From contig CAZUWH010000017.1 in NCBI GenBank assembly GCA_964624075.1, positions 1 to 54,355 on the forward strand: a DNA stretch of 54,355 bases, given 5' to 3'. Below the pieces are notes generated by a model. The model was not told where the DNA came from. It did no database searches and was given only the letters and a program-made list of their open reading frames with translations. The position numbers and the translations under genes were made by a program. Shown here piece after piece: positions 47,259-54,355 of this stretch; the first letter of the stretch is position 1, and each line of letters opens with the position of its first letter. The DNA comes from CAZUWH01 sp964624075 (GTDB lineage Bacteria; Pseudomonadota; Alphaproteobacteria; Rhodospirillales; Rhodospirillaceae).

Positions 47259-47288
47259 TTTCCGGAAAGTCCGAGGACTTTCCGGAAA
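47259..47288. repeat. perfect 14-bp inverted repeat
   Basis: Arms TTTCCGGAAAGTCC and GGACTTTCCGGAAA are separated by GA only, so the whole 30-bp segment is an exact palindrome around a two-base centre. Each arm itself contains TTTCCGGAAA, a smaller palindrome. It could form a cruciform or be an operator. Confidence 0.75.
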
Positions 47289-47413
47289 CCTGCCCTCAGT
47301 CGCTGGGCACTTGCGCGCCTGTTCGGTACAGGGGCGCCGGCCCGCGTTGCGGGCTCGGAGTCCAGAGATTTTCCGGACTCCGTATTATTTCTCTCCCTTC
47401 TGACGGGCTTCTC

Positions 47414-47708
47414 CCTCCAGGCTACCGTATGCACACGAGTCTGCCCCGGCGAGGTGTGTGGGATCGTTGCCTTTCCCATCAGACACCCCCCCTCCTCCTG
47501 GAGGGAAGACCCTTTCCATCTGAAAGGCAGACTCTCCCCCCTCCCCTTGGTGGGGGAGGGCTTGCTGCACAGCTCCCGTCCAGAAAGAGACCTCCCTGGA
47601 GGGAACACGCCTTCCCCCTGAATAGAGGTTTACCCCCTCGGGGGAGAAGGGTTTGGAGGTGGAATCTGCCAAGGCGACTTGGAATAAATTCCATACCGAG
47701 AATTGCTG
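47414..47708 (+). repeat. CAGC element, left end lost, abutting gyrB
   Basis: The right terminal repeat (AAATTCCATACCGAGAATTGCTG in two parts: AAATTCCATACC and GAGAATTGCTG) ends at 47708. The interior (TCCAGGCTACCGTATGCACA, then GC-rich hairpins) matches 53445-53907. The left terminal repeat is missing. The element ends four bases from the gyrB stop codon. Confidence 0.75.
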
Positions 47709-47712
47709 GGTA

Positions 47713-50151
47713 TTATACGTCCAGATTGACAACGTTCAAGGCATTGGCCTGGATGAAATCACGACGCGGGTCCACCAGGTCGCCCATGAGTGTGGAAAAG
47801 ACCTGTTCGGCGTCCTCTACGTGGTTGATCCGCACCTGGAGCAGGGAGCGGGCAGCGGGGTCGAGAGTCGTTTCCCATAGCTGCTCGGGATTCATTTCTC
47901 CTAACCCTTTGTAACGCTGGATCTGTATGCCCTTGCGACCATATTCCACCACCGTACCGGCCAAGGTGACGGGGCCGCTGATGTTTGACTCCCGGTTATC
48001 CCTGCTGTACAGCCGAACCGGGCCGGCATAAGCATGGCGCAGATCAGCCGTCATATTATCCAGGGCTCGCGCTTCCGCCGTACGAAGCATCTGGGCATCG
48101 AGGCGATAAGTTTCGTCCACCCCCCGCAGCCTGCGACCCAGGTGCAGGCCGCCCTCATCACGCGCCGTACAGATCCACCCCCGTTCCAGCGGCGTCTCCA
48201 GGGCATCGAGGCGCTGGACGATGGTCGCGGCCAAGACGGCGACACGGTTAGGATCGTTCAAGGTCTCACCAATGAAAACCCCCGCGATAGCAAGCTGTTC
48301 CAGGAGCCGCATCGGCATGCGATGGCTTAAAGGTCGAAGCAGTTTCCCGACAGTCCGGCCTAGCTCAACCATGGCACGCAGCGCTTTTCCGCCGACTTCC
48401 GTGCCATCGTGCAGAAAGAGCACGGTATCGGCAATCGCCGCATCGACCAGATAGGCTTCCATCGCCCGATCGTCCTTCAGATATACTTCGGAACCGCCGC
48501 GCTTGGCCTGGTAGAGAGGGGGCTGAGCAATATAAAGATACCCTTTCTCAATGATCCGCGGCATCTGGCGAAAGAAGAATGTCAAGAGCAAGGTCCGGAT
48601 ATGGGACCCATCCACATCGGCGTCGGCCATGATGATGATTTTGTGGTAGCGGATCTTGTCGATGTCAAAGTCATCCCGGCCGATGCCGGCACCAAGTGCC
48701 GTGATCAGCGTGCCGATCTCGGCGGAGGACAGCATCTTGTCAAAGCGGGCCCGTTCCACGTTCAAAATCTTACCTCTCAAAGGCAGCACGGCCTGATTGG
48801 TGCGGTCGCGGCCCTGCTTGGCCGAACCGCCGGCGGAATCGCCTTCGACAATGAACAGTTCGGCGAGCGCCGGATCCCGCTCCTGACAGTCCGACAGCTT
48901 GCCTGGCAGGCTGGAAACATCAAGTGCCCCCTTGCTGCGGCGGGTCAGCTCACGGGCCCGACGGGCCGCCTCGCGGGCCGCGGCCGCTTCGATCACCTTG
49001 CCGATGATCCGACGGGCTTCGTTCGGATGTTCTTCGAGCCACTGTGCAAACCTGTCGCCGATCACCCCCTCCACCACCGGCCGCACTTCCGAAGACACCA
49101 GCTTGTCCTTGGTCTGGGAGGAGAACTTAGGATCAGGCACTTTTACTGACAGTACACAGGTGAGCCCTTCCCGCATATCCTCGCCGGTGAGCTGTACCTT
49201 TTCCTTTTTCAAGATACCACTGTCGATAGCATACTGATTGATGGTGCGCGTCAGAGCGGCACGGAAACCAGCGAGGTGGGTTCCTCCATCGCGCTGGGGG
49301 ATATTGTTCGTAAAGCACAGGCTGGTTTCATGGTAACTGTCGGTCCACTGTAAGACCACCTCGACCATGGTCCCGTCGCGCTCCCCTGCAAGAGTCAACG
49401 GCGGGGCATGCAATGGTGTCTTGGCCTGGTCCAGATATTCGACGAATGCCTGAATGCCTCCTTCGTAATGGAGGTTAAGGCTCGTCGATTCGCCATGGCG
49501 GGCATCGATCAGCTGCAATGACACGCCTGAATTCAGGAATGCCAGTTCCCGCAGACGATGTTCCAGGGTATTCCAGTCATACTCGGTCAGCGAAAAGACG
49601 ATGGGCGAGGCCTTGAACGTCACTTCGGTCCCTGTCCGTCGTCGGCCGTTTTCTTCCGGTGCCTCCCCTACCCTTCGCAAGGGCGCGTCGGGATTGCCAT
49701 TGCGGAATCGCATCCAGTATTCGTAACCGTCACGCCAGATACGCAGATCCAGCCACTCCGACAGGGCATTGACCACCGATACGCCTAATCCGTGCAGACC
49801 ACCGGCGACTTTGTAGGAATCTTGATTGAACTTGCCGCCGGCATGCAACTGTGTCATGATGACCTGCGCGGCCGAGACCCCTTCTTCCTGGTGAATGTCA
49901 ACAGGAACGCCGCGGCCGTTGTCACGCACGGTCACTGACCTGTCGCCGTTCAGTGCTACCATGATGTGATCACAATAACCGGCCAAGGTTTCATCGATGG
50001 CATTGTCCACGACTTCGTAGACCATGTGATGCAGACCGGAACCGTCATCGGTATCACCGATGTACATGCCAGGCCGCTTGCGTACGGCATCGAGTCCTTT
50101 CAGTACCTTGATCGACGTGGCGTCGTAGCGCACATTGCTCCGGCCGTTCAT
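47713..50151 (-). CDS. gyrB: DNA gyrase subunit B
   Basis: GyrB is the ATPase subunit of DNA gyrase, which introduces negative supercoils. The protein is complete (812 residues from ATG 50151, or 817 from ATG 50166). The GHKL ATPase shows EVVDNAIDETLAG, VRDNGRGVPVDIH and GGLHGLGVSVVNALSEW. The transducer domain has CFTNNIPQRDGGTHLAGF with the conserved Gln/Lys region. The TOPRIM domain shows FIVEGDSAGGSAKQGRDR, LPLRGKILNVERAR and IIMADADVDGSHIRTLLL. The C-terminal RYKGLGEMNPEQLWETT is typical for GyrB. ATG 50151 has GAGG six bases upstream. The aspartate aminotransferase gene lies 27 bases upstream on the same strand. Confidence 0.97.
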   Translation of the reverse strand: MNGRSNVRYDATSIKVLKGLDAVRKRPGMYIGDTDDGSGLHHMVYEVVDNAIDETLAGYCDHIMVALNGDRSVTVRDNGRGVPVDIHQEEGVSAAQVIMTQLHAGGKFNQDSYKVAGGLHGLGVSVVNALSEWLDLRIWRDGYEYWMRFRNGNPDAPLRRVGEAPEENGRRRTGTEVTFKASPIVFSLTEYDWNTLEHRLRELAFLNSGVSLQLIDARHGESTSLNLHYEGGIQAFVEYLDQAKTPLHAPPLTLAGERDGTMVEVVLQWTDSYHETSLCFTNNIPQRDGGTHLAGFRAALTRTINQYAIDSGILKKEKVQLTGEDMREGLTCVLSVKVPDPKFSSQTKDKLVSSEVRPVVEGVIGDRFAQWLEEHPNEARRIIGKVIEAAAAREAARRARELTRRSKGALDVSSLPGKLSDCQERDPALAELFIVEGDSAGGSAKQGRDRTNQAVLPLRGKILNVERARFDKMLSSAEIGTLITALGAGIGRDDFDIDKIRYHKIIIMADADVDGSHIRTLLLTFFFRQMPRIIEKGYLYIAQPPLYQAKRGGSEVYLKDDRAMEAYLVDAAIADTVLFLHDGTEVGGKALRAMVELGRTVGKLLRPLSHRMPMRLLEQLAIAGVFIGETLNDPNRVAVLAATIVQRLDALETPLERGWICTARDEGGLHLGRRLRGVDETYRLDAQMLRTAEARALDNMTADLRHAYAGPVRLYSRDNRESNISGPVTLAGTVVEYGRKGIQIQRYKGLGEMNPEQLWETTLDPAARSLLQVRINHVEDAEQVFSTLMGDLVDPRRDFIQANALNVVNLDV

Positions 50152-50178
50152 GCCTGCCTCATGCATTCTGCCATTCTC

Positions 50179-51378
50179 TCATGTCAAGGCGGTGCAAAAG
50201 CGTTGGATGCGCTGGCAGGCTTCTTGCAAAACAGCAAGCGATGTCGCATAGGAAATGCGGAAATAGGGAGACAGGCCGAATGCCCCGCCCTGTACCGCGG
50301 CCACTCCCTCAGTTTCCAGAAGAGCAGCCACGAAGTCGTTGTCGGTCGCAATCCGTGTCCCGTCAGGGGTAGTCTTGCCGATACACCCCGCACACGATGG
50401 ATAGACGTAGAACGCCCCTTCCGGAGTACGGCAGGTGATCCCCTGCGCTTCGTTCAGCAGAGTGACGACCCGGTCACGCCGCTCCCGGAAACTTTCACAC
50501 CACGCAGATAAAAAACCTGTTGGTCCGTTCAGCGCTGCAACCGAGGCAGCCTGACTGATCGAGGAGGTATGGGTCGTGCTTTGCGACTGGACCATGTTCA
50601 TCGCCTTAATCAGGGTAAGGGGGCCGCCAGCGTACCCTACCCGCCAGCCGGTCATCGCATAGGCCTTCGACAGCCCGTTCAGGGTCAGGGTACGGTCGTA
50701 CAGGCGTGGATCAATCTGGGCGATGGTTGCGAAAGCGGTGTCATAGAGAATGTGTTCATAGATATCATCTGTCAGAATCCAGACCTGGGCATGCCGCCGC
50801 AACACTTCGGCAAGCGCTTCCAACTCGGCAGCGGTATAGGTGCTACCGGTGGGATTGGATGGTGAGTTGAGGAACAGCCACTTGGTGCGCGGAGTCAGAA
50901 CGGCCTCCAGATTCTGTGGCTGGAGCTTGAAATCATTCTCGGCTGGACAGGGTACGACAACCGGCGTGCCACCGGCCAGATGAACGATGTCCGGATAGCT
51001 GACCCAGTAAGGTGCGGGAATCACCACCTCGTCGCCAGGATTGACCGTGGCCAGAATAGCATTGAAAATGATCTGTTTACCGCCACACCCAACGGTAATC
51101 TGATCAGGTGTGTAGCGGAGATCGTTTTCACGCTTGAACTTGGCACAGATGGCCTTGCGCAGGGTTAGTGTCCCGGCGACAGCCGTGTATTTGGTCTCCC
51201 CGGCGTCGATGGCCACTTTGGCTGCCATCTTGATGTGTTCAGGCGTGTCGAAATCGGGTTCGCCGGCCCCGAGGCCGATAATGTCACGTCCCGAAGCCTT
51301 CAACTCGGCGGCTCTCTGAGTCACAGCGATGGTCGGAGATGGCTTAACCGCCGCCAGATGCGTGGCAAGAATGGACAT
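50179..51378 (-). CDS. aspC: aspartate aminotransferase (class I, PLP)
   Basis: A 399-residue fold-type I transaminase of the alphaproteobacterial Ib group, interconverting aspartate and 2-oxoglutarate with oxaloacetate and glutamate; some members also use prephenate. Visible: GLGAGEPDFDTPEHI, the substrate loop KYTAVAGTLTLRKAI, VIPAPYWVSYPDIV, FLNSPSNPTG, TDDIYEHILYD with PLP contacts, the PLP-lysine motif LNGLSKAYAMTGWRVGYAGG, and the C-terminal FRISYATS containing the carboxylate-binding Arg. ATG 51378 follows AAGGAAACC; a GTG at 51390 is an alternative. It is probably co-transcribed with gyrB. Confidence 0.93.
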   Translation of the reverse strand: MSILATHLAAVKPSPTIAVTQRAAELKASGRDIIGLGAGEPDFDTPEHIKMAAKVAIDAGETKYTAVAGTLTLRKAICAKFKRENDLRYTPDQITVGCGGKQIIFNAILATVNPGDEVVIPAPYWVSYPDIVHLAGGTPVVVPCPAENDFKLQPQNLEAVLTPRTKWLFLNSPSNPTGSTYTAAELEALAEVLRRHAQVWILTDDIYEHILYDTAFATIAQIDPRLYDRTLTLNGLSKAYAMTGWRVGYAGGPLTLIKAMNMVQSQSTTHTSSISQAASVAALNGPTGFLSAWCESFRERRDRVVTLLNEAQGITCRTPEGAFYVYPSCAGCIGKTTPDGTRIATDNDFVAALLETEGVAAVQGGAFGLSPYFRISYATSLAVLQEACQRIQRFCTALT

Positions 51379-51600
51379 GGTTTCCTTCACGTTCGATCAT
51401 CCTGGCCATCGGCGTTCTGCCCGAGGGCCAGAGGAAAGGTTATGATTGCTGCACCATCAACGCAAGAGCGGCGATCAATTCTTTGACAGGGACTCCCTAC
51501 CTTCGAGTCTTGGTGGCCTCTCTTGACTCTCCCCCGACCTTGCGCCAGAGCGAGGAGAAGGGACATGCGCTGCACGTCCATTGCCGAACAGACAGAAAAC

Positions 51601-52638
51601 ATGAAGGTCAACGAAGAACCCTGGCGCACCATCTGGGTCGCTGAGGACGGATGGAGTGTAGAAATCATTGACCAGACCCTGTTGCCGCATGCCTTCCGCA
51701 CCGTACGTCTGGGGACGGTAGCGGATACGGCGCGCGTGCCATCAAGAAGATGCAGGTACGCGGAGCACCGCTGATCGGGGTGACAGCAGCTTACGGCCTG
51801 TGTCTCGCCATGCAGGAGAATCCAAGCGACTCCAGCCTCGCGCAGGCATGTGCCCTGTTGATGGCAACGCGCCCGACGGCCGTCAGCCTCCGTTGGGCGG
51901 TGGAGGGGATGAGGGATCTGCTCCATACCACTGCCGCTGCCTGAACGCACCGCTGCCGACCTTTGCACGGCCGGTATTGCCATCAACCATGCCATTGTGG
52001 CCGGATTGGTCTGGACATTCTCCGCTCTCTGCAGGGCACTCGTGAGGAGTCTCCTCAACATCCTCACCCATTGCTGCGCCCGTCTACATGGCCCACGACG
52101 CGGGCCTGCCCGTCCATGTGTGGGTAAGATTGAAACCCGTCCCCGCACCAGGGTGCCAGCCTGACGGCGTGGGAACTGGGCCAACACGGCGTACCGCATG
52201 TAGTGATTGCCGACAACGTCGGCGGACACCTCATGCAGCATGGTGTGGTTGATGTCTGCCTGGTCGGCAGAGACCGGACTACGCGGCATGGTGATGTCTG
52301 CAACAAGATTCGGCACCTATCTGAAAGCCCTAGCTGCCCGTGATAACGGGGTGCCATTCTATGTCGCCCTGCCAAGTCCGAGCATCGATTGGACTCTCGG
52401 CGACAGGATTGCCGAGATTCCCACCGGACAGCGGGCAGACAGTGAAGTTTCTCGCCTGATGGGACGCACCGATGAGGGCCAGCTGGCAACGATTACCCTC
52501 ACGTCAGCGAACAGTCCGGTCGTGAATTACGCTCTCGACGTGACACCTACCCGTCTGGTGACAGGCCTGATCACGGAAAGGGGTATCTATCCGGCATCAG
52601 TGGAAGGACTCCGTACCCCCTTTCCCGAGACCGCGTAA
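51601..52638 (+). pseudogene. mtnA: S-methyl-5-thioribose-1-phosphate isomerase, inactivated
   Basis: MtnA isomerises methylthioribose-1-phosphate to methylthioribulose-1-phosphate in methionine salvage. Family segments appear in several frames: MKVNEEPWRTIWVAEDGWSV, then IIDQTLLPHAFRTVRLGTV, a shift near 51735, then MQVRGAPLIGVTAAYGLCLA. Further shifts near 51940-52170 precede LTAWELGQHGVPHVVIADN. The C-terminal portion (NKIGTYLKALAARDNGVPFY and TPTRLVTGLITERGIYPAS) is open. At least four frameshifts. The catalytic Asp region (near 52265, CLVGRDRTT) has RDRTT where the family has ADR-type residues, another sign of decay. Together with the apt relic it points to loss of methylthioadenosine recycling. 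Confidence 0.92.
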
Positions 52639-52755
52639 ACACGGTTTTCAGTTAATTCGTGAACAACAGCGGGTGGGCTCTCCCGCCCGCCGATGCCAAG
52701 GGCAGAACGCCTACACTCCCGGGGATCTGTTCGGAAACCCGTCTTTCCAATTTAT

Positions 52756-53142
52756 TCAGTTATTGAGGGCTCCATAATTGACCCAGCGACGCAGGATATC
52801 GATTTCGCAACGAGTCAGTTTTCTACTGTTGTGCGGCATCCGTAGCCTTGGGTCGGCCCTTCCCTCAATAAGGACATTCAGGTTGCTGACCATGGCAGAT
52901 CCTGGAACGACAACCGAACCGTGTTTTGTGCCTTTCATAAGTCCTTCATAGCTGCGTAGGTCAAGGCCGCTCTGGACATAACCGTCCCTTTCAGGCTGAT
53001 GGCACTCAACACAACGGATTTTCAGGATGGGCATCACGTCGTCAGTAAAACTCACCGGTTCAGCCCGTACAGAACCCGTCAGGACGACGAGACCAATGGC
53101 GGAAGACGCCAGGAAAAAGGCAAAACGGTGCAGAGCAGTCAT
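52756..53142 (-). CDS. small exported c-type cytochrome
   Basis: A 128-residue protein with a signal peptide (residues 1-27, AFFLASSAIGLVVLTGSVRA) and one haem site CVECH (Cys44, Cys47, His48) in a sequence like planctomycete-type cytochrome-c domains (PSCyt1: SFTDDVMPILKIRCVECHQPE, then LDLRSYEGLMKGTKHGSVVVPG, PRLRMPHNSRKLTRCEID, ILRRWVNYGA). The MPH segment could give the axial Met. ATG 53142 has GAGG six bases upstream. It is probably periplasmic and soluble. The electron partner is unknown; no oxidase is close and the only one in the window is a relic. The 302 bases upstream are AT-rich and contain no gene. Confidence 0.85.
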   Translation of the reverse strand: MTALHRFAFFLASSAIGLVVLTGSVRAEPVSFTDDVMPILKIRCVECHQPERDGYVQSGLDLRSYEGLMKGTKHGSVVVPGSAMVSNLNVLIEGRADPRLRMPHNSRKLTRCEIDILRRWVNYGALNN

Positions 53143-53444
53143 CGTAACCTCGTTTTTTGCGCGATGGAAACAGAACAATTCAACGCATGGCGACAACATG
53201 TCTTTCGCATCTTACGTCCTGGCGTGCAGGCTTGCAACATCTCCGCTGGCACAGCCTCTCCTAGCAAGAATAAGGATTAAAATCTGGAGTATTTCCCCTT
53301 ATAGTTAAATAATATTCAAGATATACTCTGTTTAGGAGTCGAGAAGGCCATATTCTTACAGGTACTGGGTTTTCCTTGTGTAGATGGGAACAAAACCTGG
53401 AGGTCCACACCTTCCTATCAAGTTTCTGCGCCGATGTCCGGGTT

Positions 53445-53907
53445 CAGCAATTCTCGGTATGGAATTTATTCCAAGTTGCCTTGGCAGGCTCCACCCCCAA
53501 ACCCTTCTCCCCCGAGGGGGCGAGCCCCCTCGGGGGAGGGAGTNNNNNNNNNNAGGGAGTCTTCCCTTCAGGAGGTCTCCTTCCTCGGGACGGGGTCCGT
53601 CGGGAGAGGATCGAGGGGGAGGAGCGTGTGGCCTTTCCGTCTGGACCTTGTCAGCCCGTGCGTCCAATGGCGTGACCACAGCGAGCCCCCTACCGCCGCC
53701 GGACCAGACGCCGCGATCACCCCTCCCCAACCCTCCCTCATCAAGGAGGAGGGGGCTTCCCTCCAGGGGGAAGGGGGGGGGGCTGATGGGGAAGGCAACG
53801 CTTTCATACCTCGCCGGGGCAGGCTTGTGTGCATACGGGTAGCCTGGAGGGGGGAGCAATGATGCCTCTTCTGCAAATCAGTGTCATTTCTATAATGAGA
53901 ATCGCTG
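53445..53907 (-). mobile_element. complete MITE-like CAGC element with perfect 9-bp target duplication
   Basis: One end is CAGCAATTCTCGGTATGGAA (53445) and the other ...TTCTATAATGAGAATCGCTG (53907); they are inverted repeats with a few mismatches. GTCCGGGTT flanks it exactly on both sides (53436-53444 and 53908-53916). The interior has no gene and consists of GC-rich hairpin modules. An assembly gap of ten N (53544-53553) lies in it, so the 463-bp length is nominal. This is the best-preserved copy in the window and defines the family. Confidence 0.85.
53544..53553. other. assembly gap (10 N)
   Basis: Ten undetermined bases within the GC-rich interior of the element. The number may be a placeholder, as GGGAGT is found before the gap and AGGGAGT after it. 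Confidence 0.95.
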
Positions 53908-53925
53908 GTCCGGGTTGACGCCGTC

Positions 53926-54355
53926 ATGCAGAGCGCCGATCACCACGTCATGCACAGGTTTTTTTCTACGCCTCATGATGCGTTTTTCAAGCAGACACTT
54001 AGCGATCTAGTGCGAGCTTGGCGGTTTTTGCGCGTGCATCTACCGCGACGGGTGGCGGCCATCCTGACGCGGGTCCGCCGGAGCTTCTGCCCGGCTCGTT
54101 TATGGACGGGGCACTGGGCCAGCACCATACGGACCTTCTGTTCCGGTTCCGGCTGCGCAGCGGCGGGGAGGTACTGGTTCATGTGGTTGCCGAGCACAAG
54201 AGCGCGCCCGATTCGCTGGCACGGTTGCAGCTTCTACGCTATGTAGTCCGGGTGCTGATCCGATGGGTGGGCGAGCGGCGCCGGCAGCGGCTGCCGTTTT
54301 TGCCCCTGCCGCCGGTGATTCCGCTCCTGGTGCACCACGGGCCGGGGGGGGGGGG
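53926..54355 (+). pseudogene. Rpn/transposase_31 family nuclease, frameshifted and cut by window end
   Basis: A PD-(D/E)XK nuclease of the Rpn (recombination-promoting, PF04754) family. The start MQSADHHVMHRFFSTPHDAFFKQTLSDL contains the family's HDxxFK. After RVHLPRRVAA a one-base deletion near 54061 shifts the frame. The second frame then encodes PPELLPGSFMDGALGQHHTD, LLFRFRLRSGGEVLVHVVAEHKS (catalytic Asp and Glu/Lys residues), LARLQLLRYVVRVLIRW and LPPVIPLLVHHGPG up to the window edge. Relatives of these proteins influence recombination; whether they move DNA is unproven. It begins 10 bases after the target duplication of the CAGC element. The terminal G-run may hide more damage. Confidence 0.8.

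Larger units (their letters stand above)
46905..47712. other. 0.8-kb gap between the secretion operon and gyrB
   Basis: No gene is supportable. The left part (46910-47160) is relatively AT-rich and probably carries the promoter of the secretion operon. The right part holds a perfect 30-bp palindrome (47259-47288) and a truncated CAGC element up to 47708. Confidence 0.5.

Overview
This window looks like part of a chromosome from an alphaproteobacterium, most likely of the Rhodospirillales type, in an advanced state of gene decay. The lineage is an inference from gene content: IspG-type isoprenoid synthesis, PrmA next to an M24 aminopeptidase, ApaG, the MidA-Lgt and Psd-PssA pairs, a CheZ with SQxDxDxL motifs, and an aa3-type oxidase operon. 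No rRNA is present to confirm it. About 26 genes look intact and about 15 are clear pseudogenes with frameshifts or internal stops. Extragenic DNA is crowded with two families of palindromic repeats. That mix is typical of a recently host-restricted or bottlenecked lineage.

Layout. 1-2.5 kb: end of an alpha-E protein gene, apaG, a small unknown gene and a methyltransferase relic. 2.5-7.8 kb: an intact sirtuin, a broken acyl-CoA synthetase directly behind it, an M24 aminopeptidase and prmA. 8.5-13 kb: relics of apt, a PAS sensor kinase and perhaps a Pro-rich exported protein. 13.4 kb: tRNA-Asp(GUC). 14.8-18.8 kb: a whole cytochrome oxidase operon (coxC, sco, coxB, coxA), every gene inactivated. 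19.9-26.5 kb: intact core metabolism (ispG, malonyl-CoA decarboxylase, psd-pssA, midA-lgt). 27-31.6 kb: a CBS protein, DedA, purEK and rpsD. 32-39.8 kb: relics of a REC-PAS-GGDEF-EAL protein, a nitrate-type ABC ATPase, cheZ and djlA, mixed with an intact polysaccharide deacetylase and ferredoxin-NADP reductase. 39.8-47 kb: radical SAM protein, ubiA, sua5 and a type I secretion ABC/HlyD pair. 47.7-54.4 kb: gyrB, an aspartate aminotransferase, an mtnA relic, a small cytochrome c, an intact mobile repeat and a frameshifted Rpn/transposase_31 gene cut by the window end.

How it fits together. Membrane lipid synthesis, lipoprotein acylation, ubiquinone and isoprenoid synthesis, purine synthesis and translation are kept. 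Environmental sensing, chemotaxis, nitrate-type uptake, one terminal oxidase and methylthioadenosine/adenine salvage are lost or decaying.

The most notable new-looking item is a family of small non-coding mobile elements (MITE-like). They have terminal inverted repeats starting CAGC and a 9-bp target duplication that is perfect in one copy and diverged in another. Inside are GC-rich hairpin modules that also occur separately between genes. I did not find a convincing new defence or biosynthetic system.
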